A stretch of DNA of 64,000 nucleotides, from the NCBI RefSeq assembly GCF_004364435.1, contig NZ_SOCT01000004.1:430736-494735 (forward strand). The letters run 5' to 3'. Both the position numbers and the translations under genes were made by a program. The notes under the pieces are model-generated. The model had not been told where the DNA came from. It made no database searches and saw nothing but the letters and a program-made list of their open reading frames with translations. The stretch is from Pseudomonas sp. LP_7_YM (GTDB lineage Bacteria; Pseudomonadota; Gammaproteobacteria; Pseudomonadales; Pseudomonadaceae). Positions 20,340 through 30,234 of this stretch are shown here, piece after piece (positions within the stretch are counted from its first letter, which is position 1; each line of letters opens with the position of its first letter).

Positions 20340-22311
20340 CGGCTGGCAACTGGTAGCTCCAGGTTTCGGTCAGAATCTGTTGATTCATGGCCGGCCCCTG
20401 CGGGTTGGATGCGGCCCCTACAGCTGGCTGCGGGGTTTCTTTGCTGCCTTTATTGGCCTTGGCAGCGTCGCCCAGAGCGGCTTCAGGTCTTGAAGCTTCG
20501 TCGGACCGGGCTTCAGCGACCTTCGCAGCGTCTGCCGGTTTGGCAGCATCGGCCTTGTCACCCTTGGCAGCGTCTTTGCCATCAGCCTTCGTGTCGGCTT
20601 TGGCCACTTTCGCGTCTTTAGCGTCGCCAGCCTTCACCGCGTCGGTTTTGACGATTTCTGCCTTGTCATCCTTGGGCGCCGCAGCAACTACAGCCGGTTT
20701 GGCGTCTGCTTTTTTCTCAGGTTTGCTGTCTGATGTGTCAGCGGTGATGAGCGCAGGCTCCTTGCCAGGCTCGACCGGTGTTTCACGCAACAGGTAAGCG
20801 CGCATATCCACCGACTTGTTCGCGTCCTTGACCTTCAGGCGCAGCGTCAGGCGCCAGCCCTTGGTGACCGGGTTGTAACGCAGGTTGTTTTCGACCAGCT
20901 CGGTATTGTCATCAGTGGTGACCTGGCTACGAATCGCCGGGTCTTCACCCAGTTTGGCCAGGTTCGGACCGACGAAATCGACCAGATAGGCAACGCTGCC
21001 ATCGGGCTGACGAATCAGGTTGGACTGCTTTACGTCACCGGTCGAACGCAGGGTCTGCTTGACCCAGCCCAGATCCGGCGAGTGGATGGAGTCTTCATCC
21101 ATGGTCCAGTGCAGACGGTAGTTGAAGTCGATTGGCTGACCGGGCTCAGGCGGGGTTTCCGGCTTCCAGAAGGCAACGATGTTGTCGTTGGTTTCGTCAG
21201 CGGTCGGGATCTCTACCAGATCGACAGTGCCTTTGCCCCAGTCGCCTTTAGGCTCGATCCAGGCGCTTGGACGCTTGTCGTAACGGTCGTCCAGGTCCTC
21301 GTAGTGGCTGAAGTTACGGCCACGTTGCAACAGACCAAAGCCGCGCGGGTTCTCGACCGAGAAGCTGCTGACCGCCAGATGCTTGGGATTGTTCAGTGGA
21401 CGCCAGGTCCACTCGCCATTGGCTGCCTGAATCGACAGACCGCTGGAATCGTGAAGTTCACGACGGTAGTTGAGGACCTTGGACGGCTGATTGGCGCCGA
21501 ACAGGTACATGCTGGTCAGCGGGGCAACGCCCAGTTTGTTCACCTTGTCACGCAGGTACATGCGCGACTGCACGTCAACCAACGTATTGGTGCCCGGACG
21601 CAGGGTCATTTTGTAAGCGCCGGTGGCACGCGGAGAGTCCAGCAGCGCGAAAATCACCAGATGGTTGTCATCCGGGTTGGGCTTCTCGATCCAGAACTCG
21701 GTGAAACGCGGGAATTCTTCACCCGATGGCGTCGCGGTGTCGATGGCCATGCCGCGAGCGGACAACCCGTAGACCTGACCTTTACCGATGACGCGGAAAT
21801 AACTCGCGCCCAGCATGGTCATTATTTCGTCCTGCTTGTCGTCCTTGTTGATCGGGTACAGCACACGGAAACCGGCGTAGCCGAGATTTTCGGTGGCCTT
21901 GGGGTCGACTTTCACATCACCGAAATCGAAACGGCTCGGATCATATTTGATCTCGTTGACGGTCGTGGCGGTGACTTCGTTGATTTTCACTGGCGTGTCG
22001 AAGTGCATGCCCTGGTGATAGAACGAGATTTTGAACGGGGTCTTGTCGTTAGCCCATTCAGCCTTGTCCTGCAGGAAACGGATCTTTTGGTAATCGGCAA
22101 ACTTCATGTCGCGGAATTCCGCTGGAAGGTTGCTCTTGGGCGTTACGAATTTCTGTCCGGCCAGATCTTTGGCCTTTGTCGCCACGTCGTCGAGATCGAA
22201 CGCCCACAGCTGGCTGGCGCCGAAAAGACAAAACAGAGTCGACCCGGCCAACAAGGCGCTGCGCAGGCGCTTGCCAGGGGTCTTTGGTGCATTACATGGA
22301 CTAACAATCAC
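20332..22311 (-). CDS. opgG: Glucans biosynthesis protein G, periplasmic, with low-complexity insert
   Basis: A 659-residue periplasmic protein needed to make osmoregulated periplasmic glucan, probably by adding branches or helping release the backbone made by OpgH. A signal peptide ([10 protein letters not shown] ... SQLWA, cleaved about residue 35) is followed by the large beta-sandwich domain and a small immunoglobulin-like C-domain. Family strings such as [20 protein letters not shown] and [20 protein letters not shown] are clear. E. coli OpgG is about 510 residues; the excess is a Lys/Ala/Asp-rich stretch at about 511-643, placed just before the final conserved strand [14 protein letters not shown], so it is an insertion, not a tail. 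Start GTG 22311 has GAGGG upstream; TTG 22317 is the alternative. Confidence 0.96.
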   Translation of the reverse strand: MIVSPCNAPKTPGKRLRSALLAGSTLFCLFGASQLWAFDLDDVATKAKDLAGQKFVTPKSNLPAEFRDMKFADYQKIRFLQDKAEWANDKTPFKISFYHQGMHFDTPVKINEVTATTVNEIKYDPSRFDFGDVKVDPKATENLGYAGFRVLYPINKDDKQDEIMTMLGASYFRVIGKGQVYGLSARGMAIDTATPSGEEFPRFTEFWIEKPNPDDNHLVIFALLDSPRATGAYKMTLRPGTNTLVDVQSRMYLRDKVNKLGVAPLTSMYLFGANQPSKVLNYRRELHDSSGLSIQAANGEWTWRPLNNPKHLAVSSFSVENPRGFGLLQRGRNFSHYEDLDDRYDKRPSAWIEPKGDWGKGTVDLVEIPTADETNDNIVAFWKPETPPEPGQPIDFNYRLHWTMDEDSIHSPDLGWVKQTLRSTGDVKQSNLIRQPDGSVAYLVDFVGPNLAKLGEDPAIRSQVTTDDNTELVENNLRYNPVTKGWRLTLRLKVKDANKSVDMRAYLLRETPVEPGKEPALITADTSDSKPEKKADAKPAVVAAAPKDDKAEIVKTDAVKAGDAKDAKVAKADTKADGKDAAKGDKADAAKPADAAKVAEARSDEASRPEAALGDAAKANKGSKETPQPAVGAASNPQGPAMNQQILTETWSYQLPADE

Positions 22312-22576
22312 GAGCAACCCTCGCCGAAAACAGATGAAGAAACCAACGGCCAGCTTTCAAATGCCGGGTTGGCGAGCATTGTTCCGACTCCAAAAGGGGC
22401 CAATGATTCCCCAAACGGATTCGGACCAGTCTGCGTTTGTATCGTTTTGACGTGCAATGGCCCGTCCTTAACAGCGCGCGATTATCCAGTAGCGCGCGTT
22501 ACAACGCATCAGGCGATACAAAGTATTTGTGGCATTGCGCCTAAGAAATCGGGGTCCGCCAGGTAAAATCGGCGGT
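22312..22576. other. opgG upstream region
   Basis: About 265 bases between the dtd stop and opgG start, both read leftward. It must hold the opgGH promoter. ACAGCGCGCG (22471) and AGCGCGCGTT (22491) form a short imperfect inverted repeat of unknown role. No gene or clear terminator was seen. Confidence 0.4.
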
Positions 22577-23014
22577 TTAGCTCTCCAGCAAAAATGTCAC
22601 AGGGCCATCATTCACCAAATGCACCTGCATATCCGCGCCAAATTGGCCCGAAGCGACCGTCGCATGCGAAGTTTTAGCCTCTTCCAACAGGTAGTCGAAC
22701 AACTCGGCACCCCACGCAGGAGGCGCTGCCTTGGAGAAACTCGGCCGCATGCCGCTGCGTGTATCGGCTGCAAGGGTGAATTGGGAGACCAGCAACAATC
22801 CGCCGCCTACGTCTTTGAGGGACAGGTTCATCTTGCCGTCTGCGTCGCTGAACACCCGATAGTTGAGCAGCTTGTGCAGCAGTTTATCGGCGCTTGCGCG
22901 AGTGTCTTGAGGCTCGACGCCCACCAGCACCAGCAAACCCTGATTGATGGCGCCAACTGTTTCGCCCGCCACATCGACACGTGCCCCGCGCACGCGCTGG
23001 AGTAATCCTTTCAT
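22577..23014 (-). CDS. dtd: D-aminoacyl-tRNA deacylase
   Basis: A 145-residue homodimeric proofreading enzyme that hydrolyses D-amino acids (notably D-Tyr) and glycine mischarged on tRNA. The two active-site motifs are visible: [11 protein letters not shown] (SQxT, about residues 77-87) and NDGPVTFLL with the Gly-cisPro pair near the C-terminus. The start [13 protein letters not shown] is the family's usual beginning, and length is normal. It lies 226 bases downstream of pip on the same strand, with a dispersed palindrome between, and upstream of opgGH. Confidence 0.97.
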   Translation of the reverse strand: MKGLLQRVRGARVDVAGETVGAINQGLLVLVGVEPQDTRASADKLLHKLLNYRVFSDADGKMNLSLKDVGGGLLLVSQFTLAADTRSGMRPSFSKAAPPAWGAELFDYLLEEAKTSHATVASGQFGADMQVHLVNDGPVTFLLES

Positions 23015-23130
23015 TCACAGCCTTTGCGGTAGTTGTCTGGATTCACAGTTCAATGGAACCGCCTCACCGCTATCGCGCCGCTGAGACGGGTCCTGCCGGA
23101 CTGCACTATCTTGCGTCTGGCCCGTATCCC

Positions 23131-23220
23131 CTGTGGGAGCGAATTCATTCGCGAAGCATCTATCAGGCCAAATGTGCATGAACAGTCCCGCCCTCTCGCG
23201 AATGAATTCGCTCCTACAGG
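23131..23220. repeat. Dispersed intergenic palindrome between pip and dtd
   Basis: Arms CTGTGGGAGCGAATTCATTC and GAATGAATTCGCTCCTACAG invert around about 50 bases. This is the cleanest copy of the repeat family also seen at 17545, 34243, 41551 and 49418. Confidence 0.8.
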
Positions 23221-23240
23221 TTCCATTCGCGTACAGCCGT

Positions 23241-24212
23241 TTATGCCTCTTCCGGCGGAAGCTCCAGCAACCGCCGCGCCACTTGTGAGGCGGCACGCAC
23301 CAGTGCGTCGGTTATACCGGGCTCGGAGGCGGCGTGGCCTGCGTCACGGATGACCTGCAGTTCACTGTTCGGCCAGGCCTGATGCAGTTCCCATGCGTTA
23401 TCCAGCGGGCAGATCACGTCATAACGGCCGTGCACGATGATCCCTGGCAGATGAGCGATCTTGGGCATGTCGCGGATCAGCTGGTTTTCGTCCAGAAAGG
23501 CATTGTTGGTGAAATAGTGGCATTCGATACGGGCGATGGACAGCGCACGTTGTGGCTCGGAGAAACGGTCGACCACCAGCGGGTTCGGGCGCAACGTCGC
23601 GGTGCGGCCTTCCCATGTCGACCAGGCCTTGGCGGCGTGCATCTGGGCGATCTGATCGTTGCCCACCAGCCGCTTGTGGAATGCGGTCAGCAGATCGCCA
23701 CGCTCATCCTGAGGAATCGGCGACAGGTAGTCCTGCCAGTAATCCGGGAACAGACGGCTCGCCCCTTCCTGATAGAACCATTTGATCTCCTGCGGGCGGC
23801 ACAGAAAGATGCCGCGCAGAATCAGGGCATGCACATGATCCGGGTGGGTCTGGGCGTACGCCAGCGAGAGGGTCGAACCCCAGGACCCGCCGAACAGCAC
23901 CCACTTGTCGATGCCCAGGTGCTTGCGGATGCGCTCCAGGTCTTCGACCAGGTGCCAGGTGGTGTTGTTTTCGAGATTGGCGTGAGGGATAGAACGACCG
24001 CAACCGCGTTGGTCGAAGGTGATGATGCGGTACAGGTTCGGATCGAAGTAGCGACGGCTTTGCGCATCGCATCCCGCTCCTGGCCCACCGTGGATGAACA
24101 CCACCGGCAAGCCTTCCGGCGAGCCGCTTTCATCGACATACAGCACATGAGGCTCTTCCACTGCCAGATCGTGCCGGGCATAGGGTTTGATCTGCGGGTA
24201 CAAAGTCTGCAT
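23241..24212 (-). CDS. pip: Proline iminopeptidase
   Basis: A 323-residue alpha/beta-hydrolase (peptidase family S33) that removes N-terminal proline from peptides. The oxyanion-hole motif HGGPGAGC lies near residue 41, the nucleophile elbow GGSWGS (Ser about 110) follows, and the acid and base are in HGRYDVICP (Asp near 266) and DAGHAA (His near 294). FDQRGCGRS, shared by prolyl iminopeptidases, is intact. Start ATG 24212 has GGAG five bases upstream. It is divergent from glgP and reads toward dtd. Confidence 0.95.
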   Translation of the reverse strand: MQTLYPQIKPYARHDLAVEEPHVLYVDESGSPEGLPVVFIHGGPGAGCDAQSRRYFDPNLYRIITFDQRGCGRSIPHANLENNTTWHLVEDLERIRKHLGIDKWVLFGGSWGSTLSLAYAQTHPDHVHALILRGIFLCRPQEIKWFYQEGASRLFPDYWQDYLSPIPQDERGDLLTAFHKRLVGNDQIAQMHAAKAWSTWEGRTATLRPNPLVVDRFSEPQRALSIARIECHYFTNNAFLDENQLIRDMPKIAHLPGIIVHGRYDVICPLDNAWELHQAWPNSELQVIRDAGHAASEPGITDALVRAASQVARRLLELPPEEA

Positions 24213-24666
24213 AGGTGCTCCACAAGTCCGATTCAGGGGCTTCTATCTATCTGCCGTTGGGCATCATAAACCCGAATCGGCAAATGATCATATTTGCGCA
24301 TCAGCAGGCTTTTGTAGCCTGCTGACTTGCTGGCGGAATGCGATCTGTCAGCCGTCATCTGCGTCAATGATTCGACGCATTCGGTGGCCAGCCGCCGCCT
24401 CTTTTGCGGTGACTAGCCACGGTCGTAAGCCGCGTTGACAGGCATCAGCGCTCGGAAGCAAACCTTATCCGCCGAAACTGGAACGATCAATGCAAGCGGG
24501 CCAGGCCGCCTTGCAGCGAGAGAAACCGGCGAACCAGAGCGCTGCGTCCGAGTCGAACCGAGGGCCGTGCTGCCGGATATTTTTCCCTTGAGCAGGAAAT
24601 AACCGGTAACACGCCCTACAGTCAAACAACCCATCAAATCGTCCAACCAACTTGAGGTCGTACCCG
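24213..24666. other. pip/glgP divergent intergenic region with two hairpins
   Basis: This 454-base stretch separates divergent genes. It holds an inverted repeat CCGATTCAGGG (24228-24238) against CCCGAATCGG (24271-24280), and a perfect 10-bp hairpin TCAGCAGGCT-TTTGT-AGCCTGCTGA (24301-24325) without a T-run. GAGG at 24654 serves glgP. No protein-coding gene is convincing. A small RNA or leader structure is possible but unproven. Confidence 0.45.
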
Positions 24667-27150
24667 ATGTCTCCGGAACCCAACGTTCGTGACGCTGAAG
24701 TGGCAGCCTTTCGGGAAGCTGTGCTGAATAAACTCGAGTTTGCCGTCGGCAAGGATCCCGACCATGCGTTCGACCATGACTGGTTCATGGCAATCGCCTT
24801 GGCGACCCGCGACAAGATGGCCGAAAAGTGGATGAACCATACGCGTTACATCTATCGGCAAGAGAAGAAGCGCGTTTATTACCTGTCGCTTGAATTCCTG
24901 ATCGGACGCCTGATGTTCGACAGCCTGAGCAATCTGGGCATCCTGGAAATTGCGCGCGAAGCCCTCAAGGACCTGAAAGTCGATCTGGAAAGCATCCGCA
25001 CGCTGGAACCCGACGCGGCGTTGGGCAACGGCGGCCTGGGTCGTCTGGCCGCCTGCTTCATGGAAAGCATGTCGACGCTGGGCGTCGCCGGTCACGGTTA
25101 TGGCATTCGTTATGAGCATGGCCTGTTTCGTCAGGCGATCGTCGATGGCTGGCAACAGGAACAGACCGAGAACTGGCTGGACTTCGGCAACCCGTGGGAG
25201 TTTGAACGCCCTGAGGTGATCTACCAGATTGGCTTCGGCGGCAGCGTACAGCCCGTGCTCGATGCCAGCGGCGCACCGGTACTCGATGCCTCGGGTGAAA
25301 CCCGGCAGACCTGGAGCGCAGGCGAAACCGTGCGGGCGATTGCCTACGACACGCCAGTGGTCGGTTGGCGCGGCAAAGCCGTGAACACCCTGCGCCTGTG
25401 GCGCGCCCGTGCGGTGGAAGATCTACACCTGGAGCGGTTCAACGCCGGTGACCACGTGGGCGCCGTTGCAGAGGTTGTACGGGCCGAAAGTATCTCGCGT
25501 GTCCTGTACCCCAACGACAGCACCGAAGCCGGTCAGGAGCTGCGCCTGCGCCAGGAATACTTCTTTGTCTCGGCATCGCTGCAAGACCTGCTGCGCCGTC
25601 ACAAGAACATGGGCTACACCATCAATAGCCTGCCGGAACACGCAGCGATCCAGATGAACGACACGCACCCCTCGATTGCTGTGGCGGAGCTGATGCGTAT
25701 CCTCATCGACCTGCACGACGTGCAGTGGGACGAGGCGTGGCGCATCACCGTCGGCACGCTGGCTTATACCAACCACACCCTGCTGCCCGAAGCGCTGGAA
25801 ACCTGGTCGGTCGGCCTGATGGAGCGCATGCTGCCACGGCACATGCAGATCATTTACATGATCAATGCCCAGCACATCGACAAGGTTCGCGCCGACCACA
25901 CCGACGACCCCGATCTGTTCGGGCTGCTGCGCGCCGTTTCGCTGATCGAAGAAGACAATGGCCGCCGTGTGCGCATGGGCAACCTTGCCTTTCTCGGTTC
26001 GCACAGCGTCAACGGTGTATCGGCCCTGCATACCCAGTTGATGCGCAAAACCGTGTTTGCTCAGTTGCACAATCTGTATCCAGAGCGGATCAACAACAAA
26101 ACCAACGGCATCACCTTCCGCCGCTGGCTGTTCCAGTCCAATCCGCAGCTCACCGCAATGCTGGTCAAGGAACTGGGCGAGCAGGTGCTCGACAACCATG
26201 AGACGGCGTTACTCAAGCTGGAGCCATTGGCTGACGATCCGGCGTTCCAGAGAGAGTTCGCGGCGCAACGGCTGCAGAGCAAGACCGCGCTGGCCAGCAT
26301 CGTTCAGGACCGCCTGGGTATTACCCTGAACCCTGAAGCGATGTTCGACGTACAGGTCAAGCGGATTCACGAGTACAAGCGCCAGTTGCTCAACCTGTTC
26401 CACACCGTGGCCCTTTATCAGGCCATGCGTGCCGACCCGAGTACTGATTGGGTACCACGGGTGAAGATCTTTGCCGGCAAGGCAGCGGCCAGTTATCACT
26501 CGGCCAAACTGATCATCAAACTGGCTAACGACATTGCCCGCACGGTGAACAACGACCCGACCCTGCGCGGTCGCCTGAAAGTGGTGTTCCTGCCTAACTA
26601 CAACGTAAGTCTGGCGGAAAGCATCATTCCGGCGGCTGACTTGTCCGAGCAGATTTCCACTGCGGGCCTTGAGGCATCAGGCACCAGTAACATGAAATTC
26701 GGCCTCAACGGCGCGCTGACCATTGGCACACTGGACGGCGCCAACGTGGAAATGAGCGAGCAGGTCGGGCTCGATCACATGTTTATCTTCGGCATGACCT
26801 CTCAGCAAGTCGAAGCGCGTAAACATGCGGGCGAGTTCAACGCCCACAACGACATCGCCTCCTCCCCGCGTCTGAGCGATGTACTGCAAGCGATCCGGGG
26901 CGGGGTGTTCTCGCCGGATGATCCGTATCGCTATGCAGGGCTGATCGAGCAATTGATCAACTACGACCGTTTCTTTGTTTGTGCCGATTTCGAATCGTAC
27001 TGGGCAGCCCAGGCCCGCGTCGAAAAACGCTGGCATGACAACCAGCAATGGTGGCGCTCGGCGGTGCTCAACACCGCGCGCATGGGTTGGTTCTCTTCGG
27101 ACCGGACCATCCGCGAATATGCGACCGATATCTGGCAAGCGCTGGATTAA
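24667..27150 (+). CDS. glgP: Glycogen/starch/alpha-glucan phosphorylase
   Basis: An 827-residue family-35 glycosyltransferase that releases glucose-1-phosphate from glycogen or maltodextrin ends. The pyridoxal-phosphate site is EASGTSNMKFGLNGALTIGT, with its lysine near residue 675. Other hallmarks are YYLSLEFLIGR near the N-terminus, ALGNGGLGRLAACF, and MNDTHPSIAVAELMR. The start ATG 24667 (GAGG nine bases upstream) gives normal length. A short internal repeat VLDASGAPVLDASGE (about 198-212) sits in a surface region. It stands alone here, away from other glycogen genes. Confidence 0.97.
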   Translation: MSPEPNVRDAEVAAFREAVLNKLEFAVGKDPDHAFDHDWFMAIALATRDKMAEKWMNHTRYIYRQEKKRVYYLSLEFLIGRLMFDSLSNLGILEIAREALKDLKVDLESIRTLEPDAALGNGGLGRLAACFMESMSTLGVAGHGYGIRYEHGLFRQAIVDGWQQEQTENWLDFGNPWEFERPEVIYQIGFGGSVQPVLDASGAPVLDASGETRQTWSAGETVRAIAYDTPVVGWRGKAVNTLRLWRARAVEDLHLERFNAGDHVGAVAEVVRAESISRVLYPNDSTEAGQELRLRQEYFFVSASLQDLLRRHKNMGYTINSLPEHAAIQMNDTHPSIAVAELMRILIDLHDVQWDEAWRITVGTLAYTNHTLLPEALETWSVGLMERMLPRHMQIIYMINAQHIDKVRADHTDDPDLFGLLRAVSLIEEDNGRRVRMGNLAFLGSHSVNGVSALHTQLMRKTVFAQLHNLYPERINNKTNGITFRRWLFQSNPQLTAMLVKELGEQVLDNHETALLKLEPLADDPAFQREFAAQRLQSKTALASIVQDRLGITLNPEAMFDVQVKRIHEYKRQLLNLFHTVALYQAMRADPSTDWVPRVKIFAGKAAASYHSAKLIIKLANDIARTVNNDPTLRGRLKVVFLPNYNVSLAESIIPAADLSEQISTAGLEASGTSNMKFGLNGALTIGTLDGANVEMSEQVGLDHMFIFGMTSQQVEARKHAGEFNAHNDIASSPRLSDVLQAIRGGVFSPDDPYRYAGLIEQLINYDRFFVCADFESYWAAQARVEKRWHDNQQWWRSAVLNTARMGWFSSDRTIREYATDIWQALD

Positions 27151-27191
27151 GTTAGCGACGCTGCCGTAGCTTTACTTGCAGCACCGCGCTT

Positions 27192-27255
27192 GCCCGCGAT
27201 GAACGATGACGCCGTCTCCAGATACCGCGTCGTTGTTCCTCGCGGGTAAGCTCGC
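27192..27255. repeat. Dispersed imperfect palindrome (GCGGGCAAGC type)
   Basis: GCGCTTGCCCGCGATGAACG and CGTTGTTCCTCGCGGGTAAG are inverted imperfect arms downstream of glgP. It is a second family of Pseudomonas intergenic repeat, related in form to the copies near 57858 and 63846. Confidence 0.65.
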
Positions 27256-27378
27256 TTGTGCAGTCGTGGTTGAATATTCGACCCTGTTCACGGCCCCGAC
27301 ACAAACTGTCTTCTCTCGCCCTACGCCCGATATACTCGCCGCCATCGCCGCTTAACGGCAGAGAACGGATGTCATCGC

Positions 27379-30234
27379 GTGCAATGGATTCTTTTGCTGG
27401 CTGGCCTGCTCATCGGTGCAGTGCTGGACGAGTCGTTGATGGGCGGGGCTGTGGGCGCGGTTGTCGGACTGACGCTGGGGCTTGGCATTCGCCTGTCCGC
27501 CGTAGCTCATGACGCAGCTGCGCAAAAAGCTGAACTTGCTAAAACCCGGCTGGCGTTGCAGGCCATCGAGCTGCGCCTGAGTCACCTCGATTCCGCCGCA
27601 AAGCAAATGCCTGATGCTCCGGCGCCCGTTCCGCTGGATATCCAGCCGGTGGCTGACGTTGGCCCTGAGCTGCTCTGGGATCTCCCGGACTTGGAGCCTG
27701 CCTCTTCAACCCATGCCGCCGAAACGGAAACCGTCGCACAATGGCGTCGTTTCCCGGACACTCAGCAAGCGACTCATCCCTCCCCTTCAGCGCCTTGCGG
27801 ACCGAATGCATTCGACAGCATGCTGCTGCGCGCCCAGGCATGGTTGCTCGGCGGTAATACCGTGCTGCGTGTTGGCGTTGTGCTGCTGTTCCTGGGCTTG
27901 GCGTTCCTGCTGCGCTACGCCACCGAGGGCATGGTCGTGCCTATCGAAGCGCGTTACGCCGGGATTGCGGCAACCGCTCTGGCCTTGCTGGCGTTGGGCT
28001 GGTGGCTACGCCATCGCAATGAGTCCTTCGCCCTGATGCTGCAAGGCACGGGCGTTGCAGTGTTGTACCTGACCGTGTTCGCCGCCATGAAAGTGCATAA
28101 CCTGCTGGCGCCAGGCATGGCCCTCGGCCTGCTGATAGCGGTCACGGTGTTCTCGGCCATTCTCGCGTTGACCCAGAACTCTCTGGCGTTAGCCTGTGTG
28201 GCGGCCCTTGGCGGTTTCGCCGCGCCTTTGCTCACCTCCACCGGCGAAGGCAGCCATGTCGCGCTGTTCAGTTATTTCGCCCTGCTCAACGCCGGTATTT
28301 TCGCCATCGCCTGGTTCAAAGCCTGGCGCCCACTGAACCTGATCGGCTTCATCGGCACTTTCGGGATCGGCTTCGCCTGGGGCTTGAAGTCCTACACACC
28401 GGCGTTGTTCTGGAGCACTGAACCCTTTCTGATCCTGTTCTTCCTTATGTATCTGGCCATCGGTTTGCTGTTCGCCCGGCGCAAATTGCAGGAGCACGCT
28501 GCGGGGCCAGAGAACGACAGCCGCGAAGCCATGCTGCTCTGGTCGGCGAAACACAGCCATTACGTCGATGGCGGCCTGCTGTTGGGTACGCCCACCGCCG
28601 GGCTCGGCCTGCAATACGCAATTATTCAGCACATCGAGTTCGGGGCAGCGTTCAGTGCCCTGGTACTGGGCCTTCTTTATATGGGCATCGCTCGAATGCT
28701 CGCGGGTCGCGCACCGGACCGTGCGTTGCTGCTGGTGGAAACCTGCCTGTCGTTGGGCGTGGTGTTCGCGACGCTGGCGATTCCATTGGGCCTCAGCGCG
28801 CAGTGGACCACGGTCGCCTGGGCCGTCGAGGGCGCAGCCGTGTTCTGGCTGGGCATGCGCCAGAACCGCTTGCTCGCACGCCTCTTCGGCCTGCTATTAC
28901 AGTTCAGCGCAGGCCTGACGTTTCTCGCGGGTGTCGGCCCCTGGTATGCGCTGAGCTTCGATCATGGGGATTACTGGACGCCGCTGATCATCTCACTCGC
29001 CGGTTTGATCAGCGCGTTCACGGTCGAGCGCATCGGCACGCTGCGCCTGGCGTTCAGCGAGCGCTTCGTGCAGCCATCGCTGTTGATCTGGGGCGCGCTG
29101 TGGTGGTCGGGCGCGCTTTGCGTCAGCACTCACTACGTGCCGGGCGCGCGGGAAATACCGACGCTGTTGCTGCTGGGCGCCGTAAGCATAGGCCTGTGGA
29201 CAATCGCGGCATTGCGCCTGAAATGGTCGGGACTGGCGCAACTGTGCACGCTGCTGACCCCGGTCAGCTTCGCGCTGTTGGGTCTGATGTTGCTCAATCC
29301 TTATTACAACCCTGCCGCCGATTGGGGCTGGCTGGGCTGGCTTGCAGTGTTCGCGGTTCATCTGCTGTCGCTCAAACGGCTTAACGACGTACTGCACCCC
29401 CGTCTGCGCAGTGCCGCACATGTACTCGGTTGCTGGCTGATCATCGCGGTGCTGTCGCTGGAATTGCGTTACGGGCTGCTGGTGTTGTCCGAGTCCTACA
29501 ACGCTTGGCGCTGGCTGGGCTGGGCGTTGCTGCCCAGCCTGTATCTGCTGGCGGTGACCGCACCGCGCAACTGGCCATGGCCGATCGGTGCGTTTCCCCG
29601 TGAGTACCGACTCTGGGCCGCTGCGCCGCTGGCAGTGTTGATGCTGGTGTGGTTCTGGCTGGCGAACGGGTTCAGTGAGGGTGCCGCCGATCCGCTGCCC
29701 TACATTGCGCTGTTCAACCCGCTGGAGCTGGGCCTGCTGATTACGCTTGCCGGTGTTTTCAGCTGGACGCGTCAGCAGTTGCCACAACTGGGTGCCAGTC
29801 CCGAACACACACGCCAAGCGGCGCTGGCGATTGCCGGCGCCTCGATATTCGCGCTGGTCACCGCGATGGTCATGCGCACGGCTCATCACTGGGCAAACGT
29901 GGCGTGGGACGCCGACGCGCTGCTGGCGTCGATGCGCGTGCAGGCCGGTCTTTCCATCATCTGGACGCTGATGGCGCTGGCGCTGATGATCGGCGGACAC
30001 CTGCGGGCACGCAGGGATGTGTGGATCGTGGGCGCGACGTTGATCGGCATCGTGGTCGCCAAACTGTTCTTCGTCGAACTGAGTAATCGCGGTGGACTGG
30101 AGCGCATCGTCTCGTTTATCGGCGTTGGCATTCTGCTGCTCGTAGTGGGATATTTCGCACCATTGCCGCCGAAAAAATCTACCCGCAGTGAGTCATCACC
30201 TGACGTTGCACCTGAGGATTCGGCATTGCCATGA
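27379..30234 (+). CDS. DUF2339 multi-span membrane protein
   Basis: A 951-residue inner-membrane protein of the DUF2339 family; its biochemical role is unknown. One N-terminal helix (about 3-40) is followed by a soluble linker (about 50-155, Pro and Glu rich). From about 165 to 940 the chain is a near-unbroken series of more than twenty hydrophobic helices with short loops, as in LRVGVVLLFLGLAFLLRYAT. The C-terminal basic tail is short. Start GTG 27379 (MQWILLLAGLLIG) is the family's usual beginning. It overlaps the next gene by four bases (ATGA), so the pair is a strict two-gene unit. No transporter signature or catalytic motif is apparent. Confidence 0.85.
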   Translation: MQWILLLAGLLIGAVLDESLMGGAVGAVVGLTLGLGIRLSAVAHDAAAQKAELAKTRLALQAIELRLSHLDSAAKQMPDAPAPVPLDIQPVADVGPELLWDLPDLEPASSTHAAETETVAQWRRFPDTQQATHPSPSAPCGPNAFDSMLLRAQAWLLGGNTVLRVGVVLLFLGLAFLLRYATEGMVVPIEARYAGIAATALALLALGWWLRHRNESFALMLQGTGVAVLYLTVFAAMKVHNLLAPGMALGLLIAVTVFSAILALTQNSLALACVAALGGFAAPLLTSTGEGSHVALFSYFALLNAGIFAIAWFKAWRPLNLIGFIGTFGIGFAWGLKSYTPALFWSTEPFLILFFLMYLAIGLLFARRKLQEHAAGPENDSREAMLLWSAKHSHYVDGGLLLGTPTAGLGLQYAIIQHIEFGAAFSALVLGLLYMGIARMLAGRAPDRALLLVETCLSLGVVFATLAIPLGLSAQWTTVAWAVEGAAVFWLGMRQNRLLARLFGLLLQFSAGLTFLAGVGPWYALSFDHGDYWTPLIISLAGLISAFTVERIGTLRLAFSERFVQPSLLIWGALWWSGALCVSTHYVPGAREIPTLLLLGAVSIGLWTIAALRLKWSGLAQLCTLLTPVSFALLGLMLLNPYYNPAADWGWLGWLAVFAVHLLSLKRLNDVLHPRLRSAAHVLGCWLIIAVLSLELRYGLLVLSESYNAWRWLGWALLPSLYLLAVTAPRNWPWPIGAFPREYRLWAAAPLAVLMLVWFWLANGFSEGAADPLPYIALFNPLELGLLITLAGVFSWTRQQLPQLGASPEHTRQAALAIAGASIFALVTAMVMRTAHHWANVAWDADALLASMRVQAGLSIIWTLMALALMIGGHLRARRDVWIVGATLIGIVVAKLFFVELSNRGGLERIVSFIGVGILLLVVGYFAPLPPKKSTRSESSPDVAPEDSALP

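Noticed and set aside
21082..22566. A 494-codon rightward frame across opgG and its upstream region
   Set aside because: Antisense shadow of opgG; no ribosome site or family feature.
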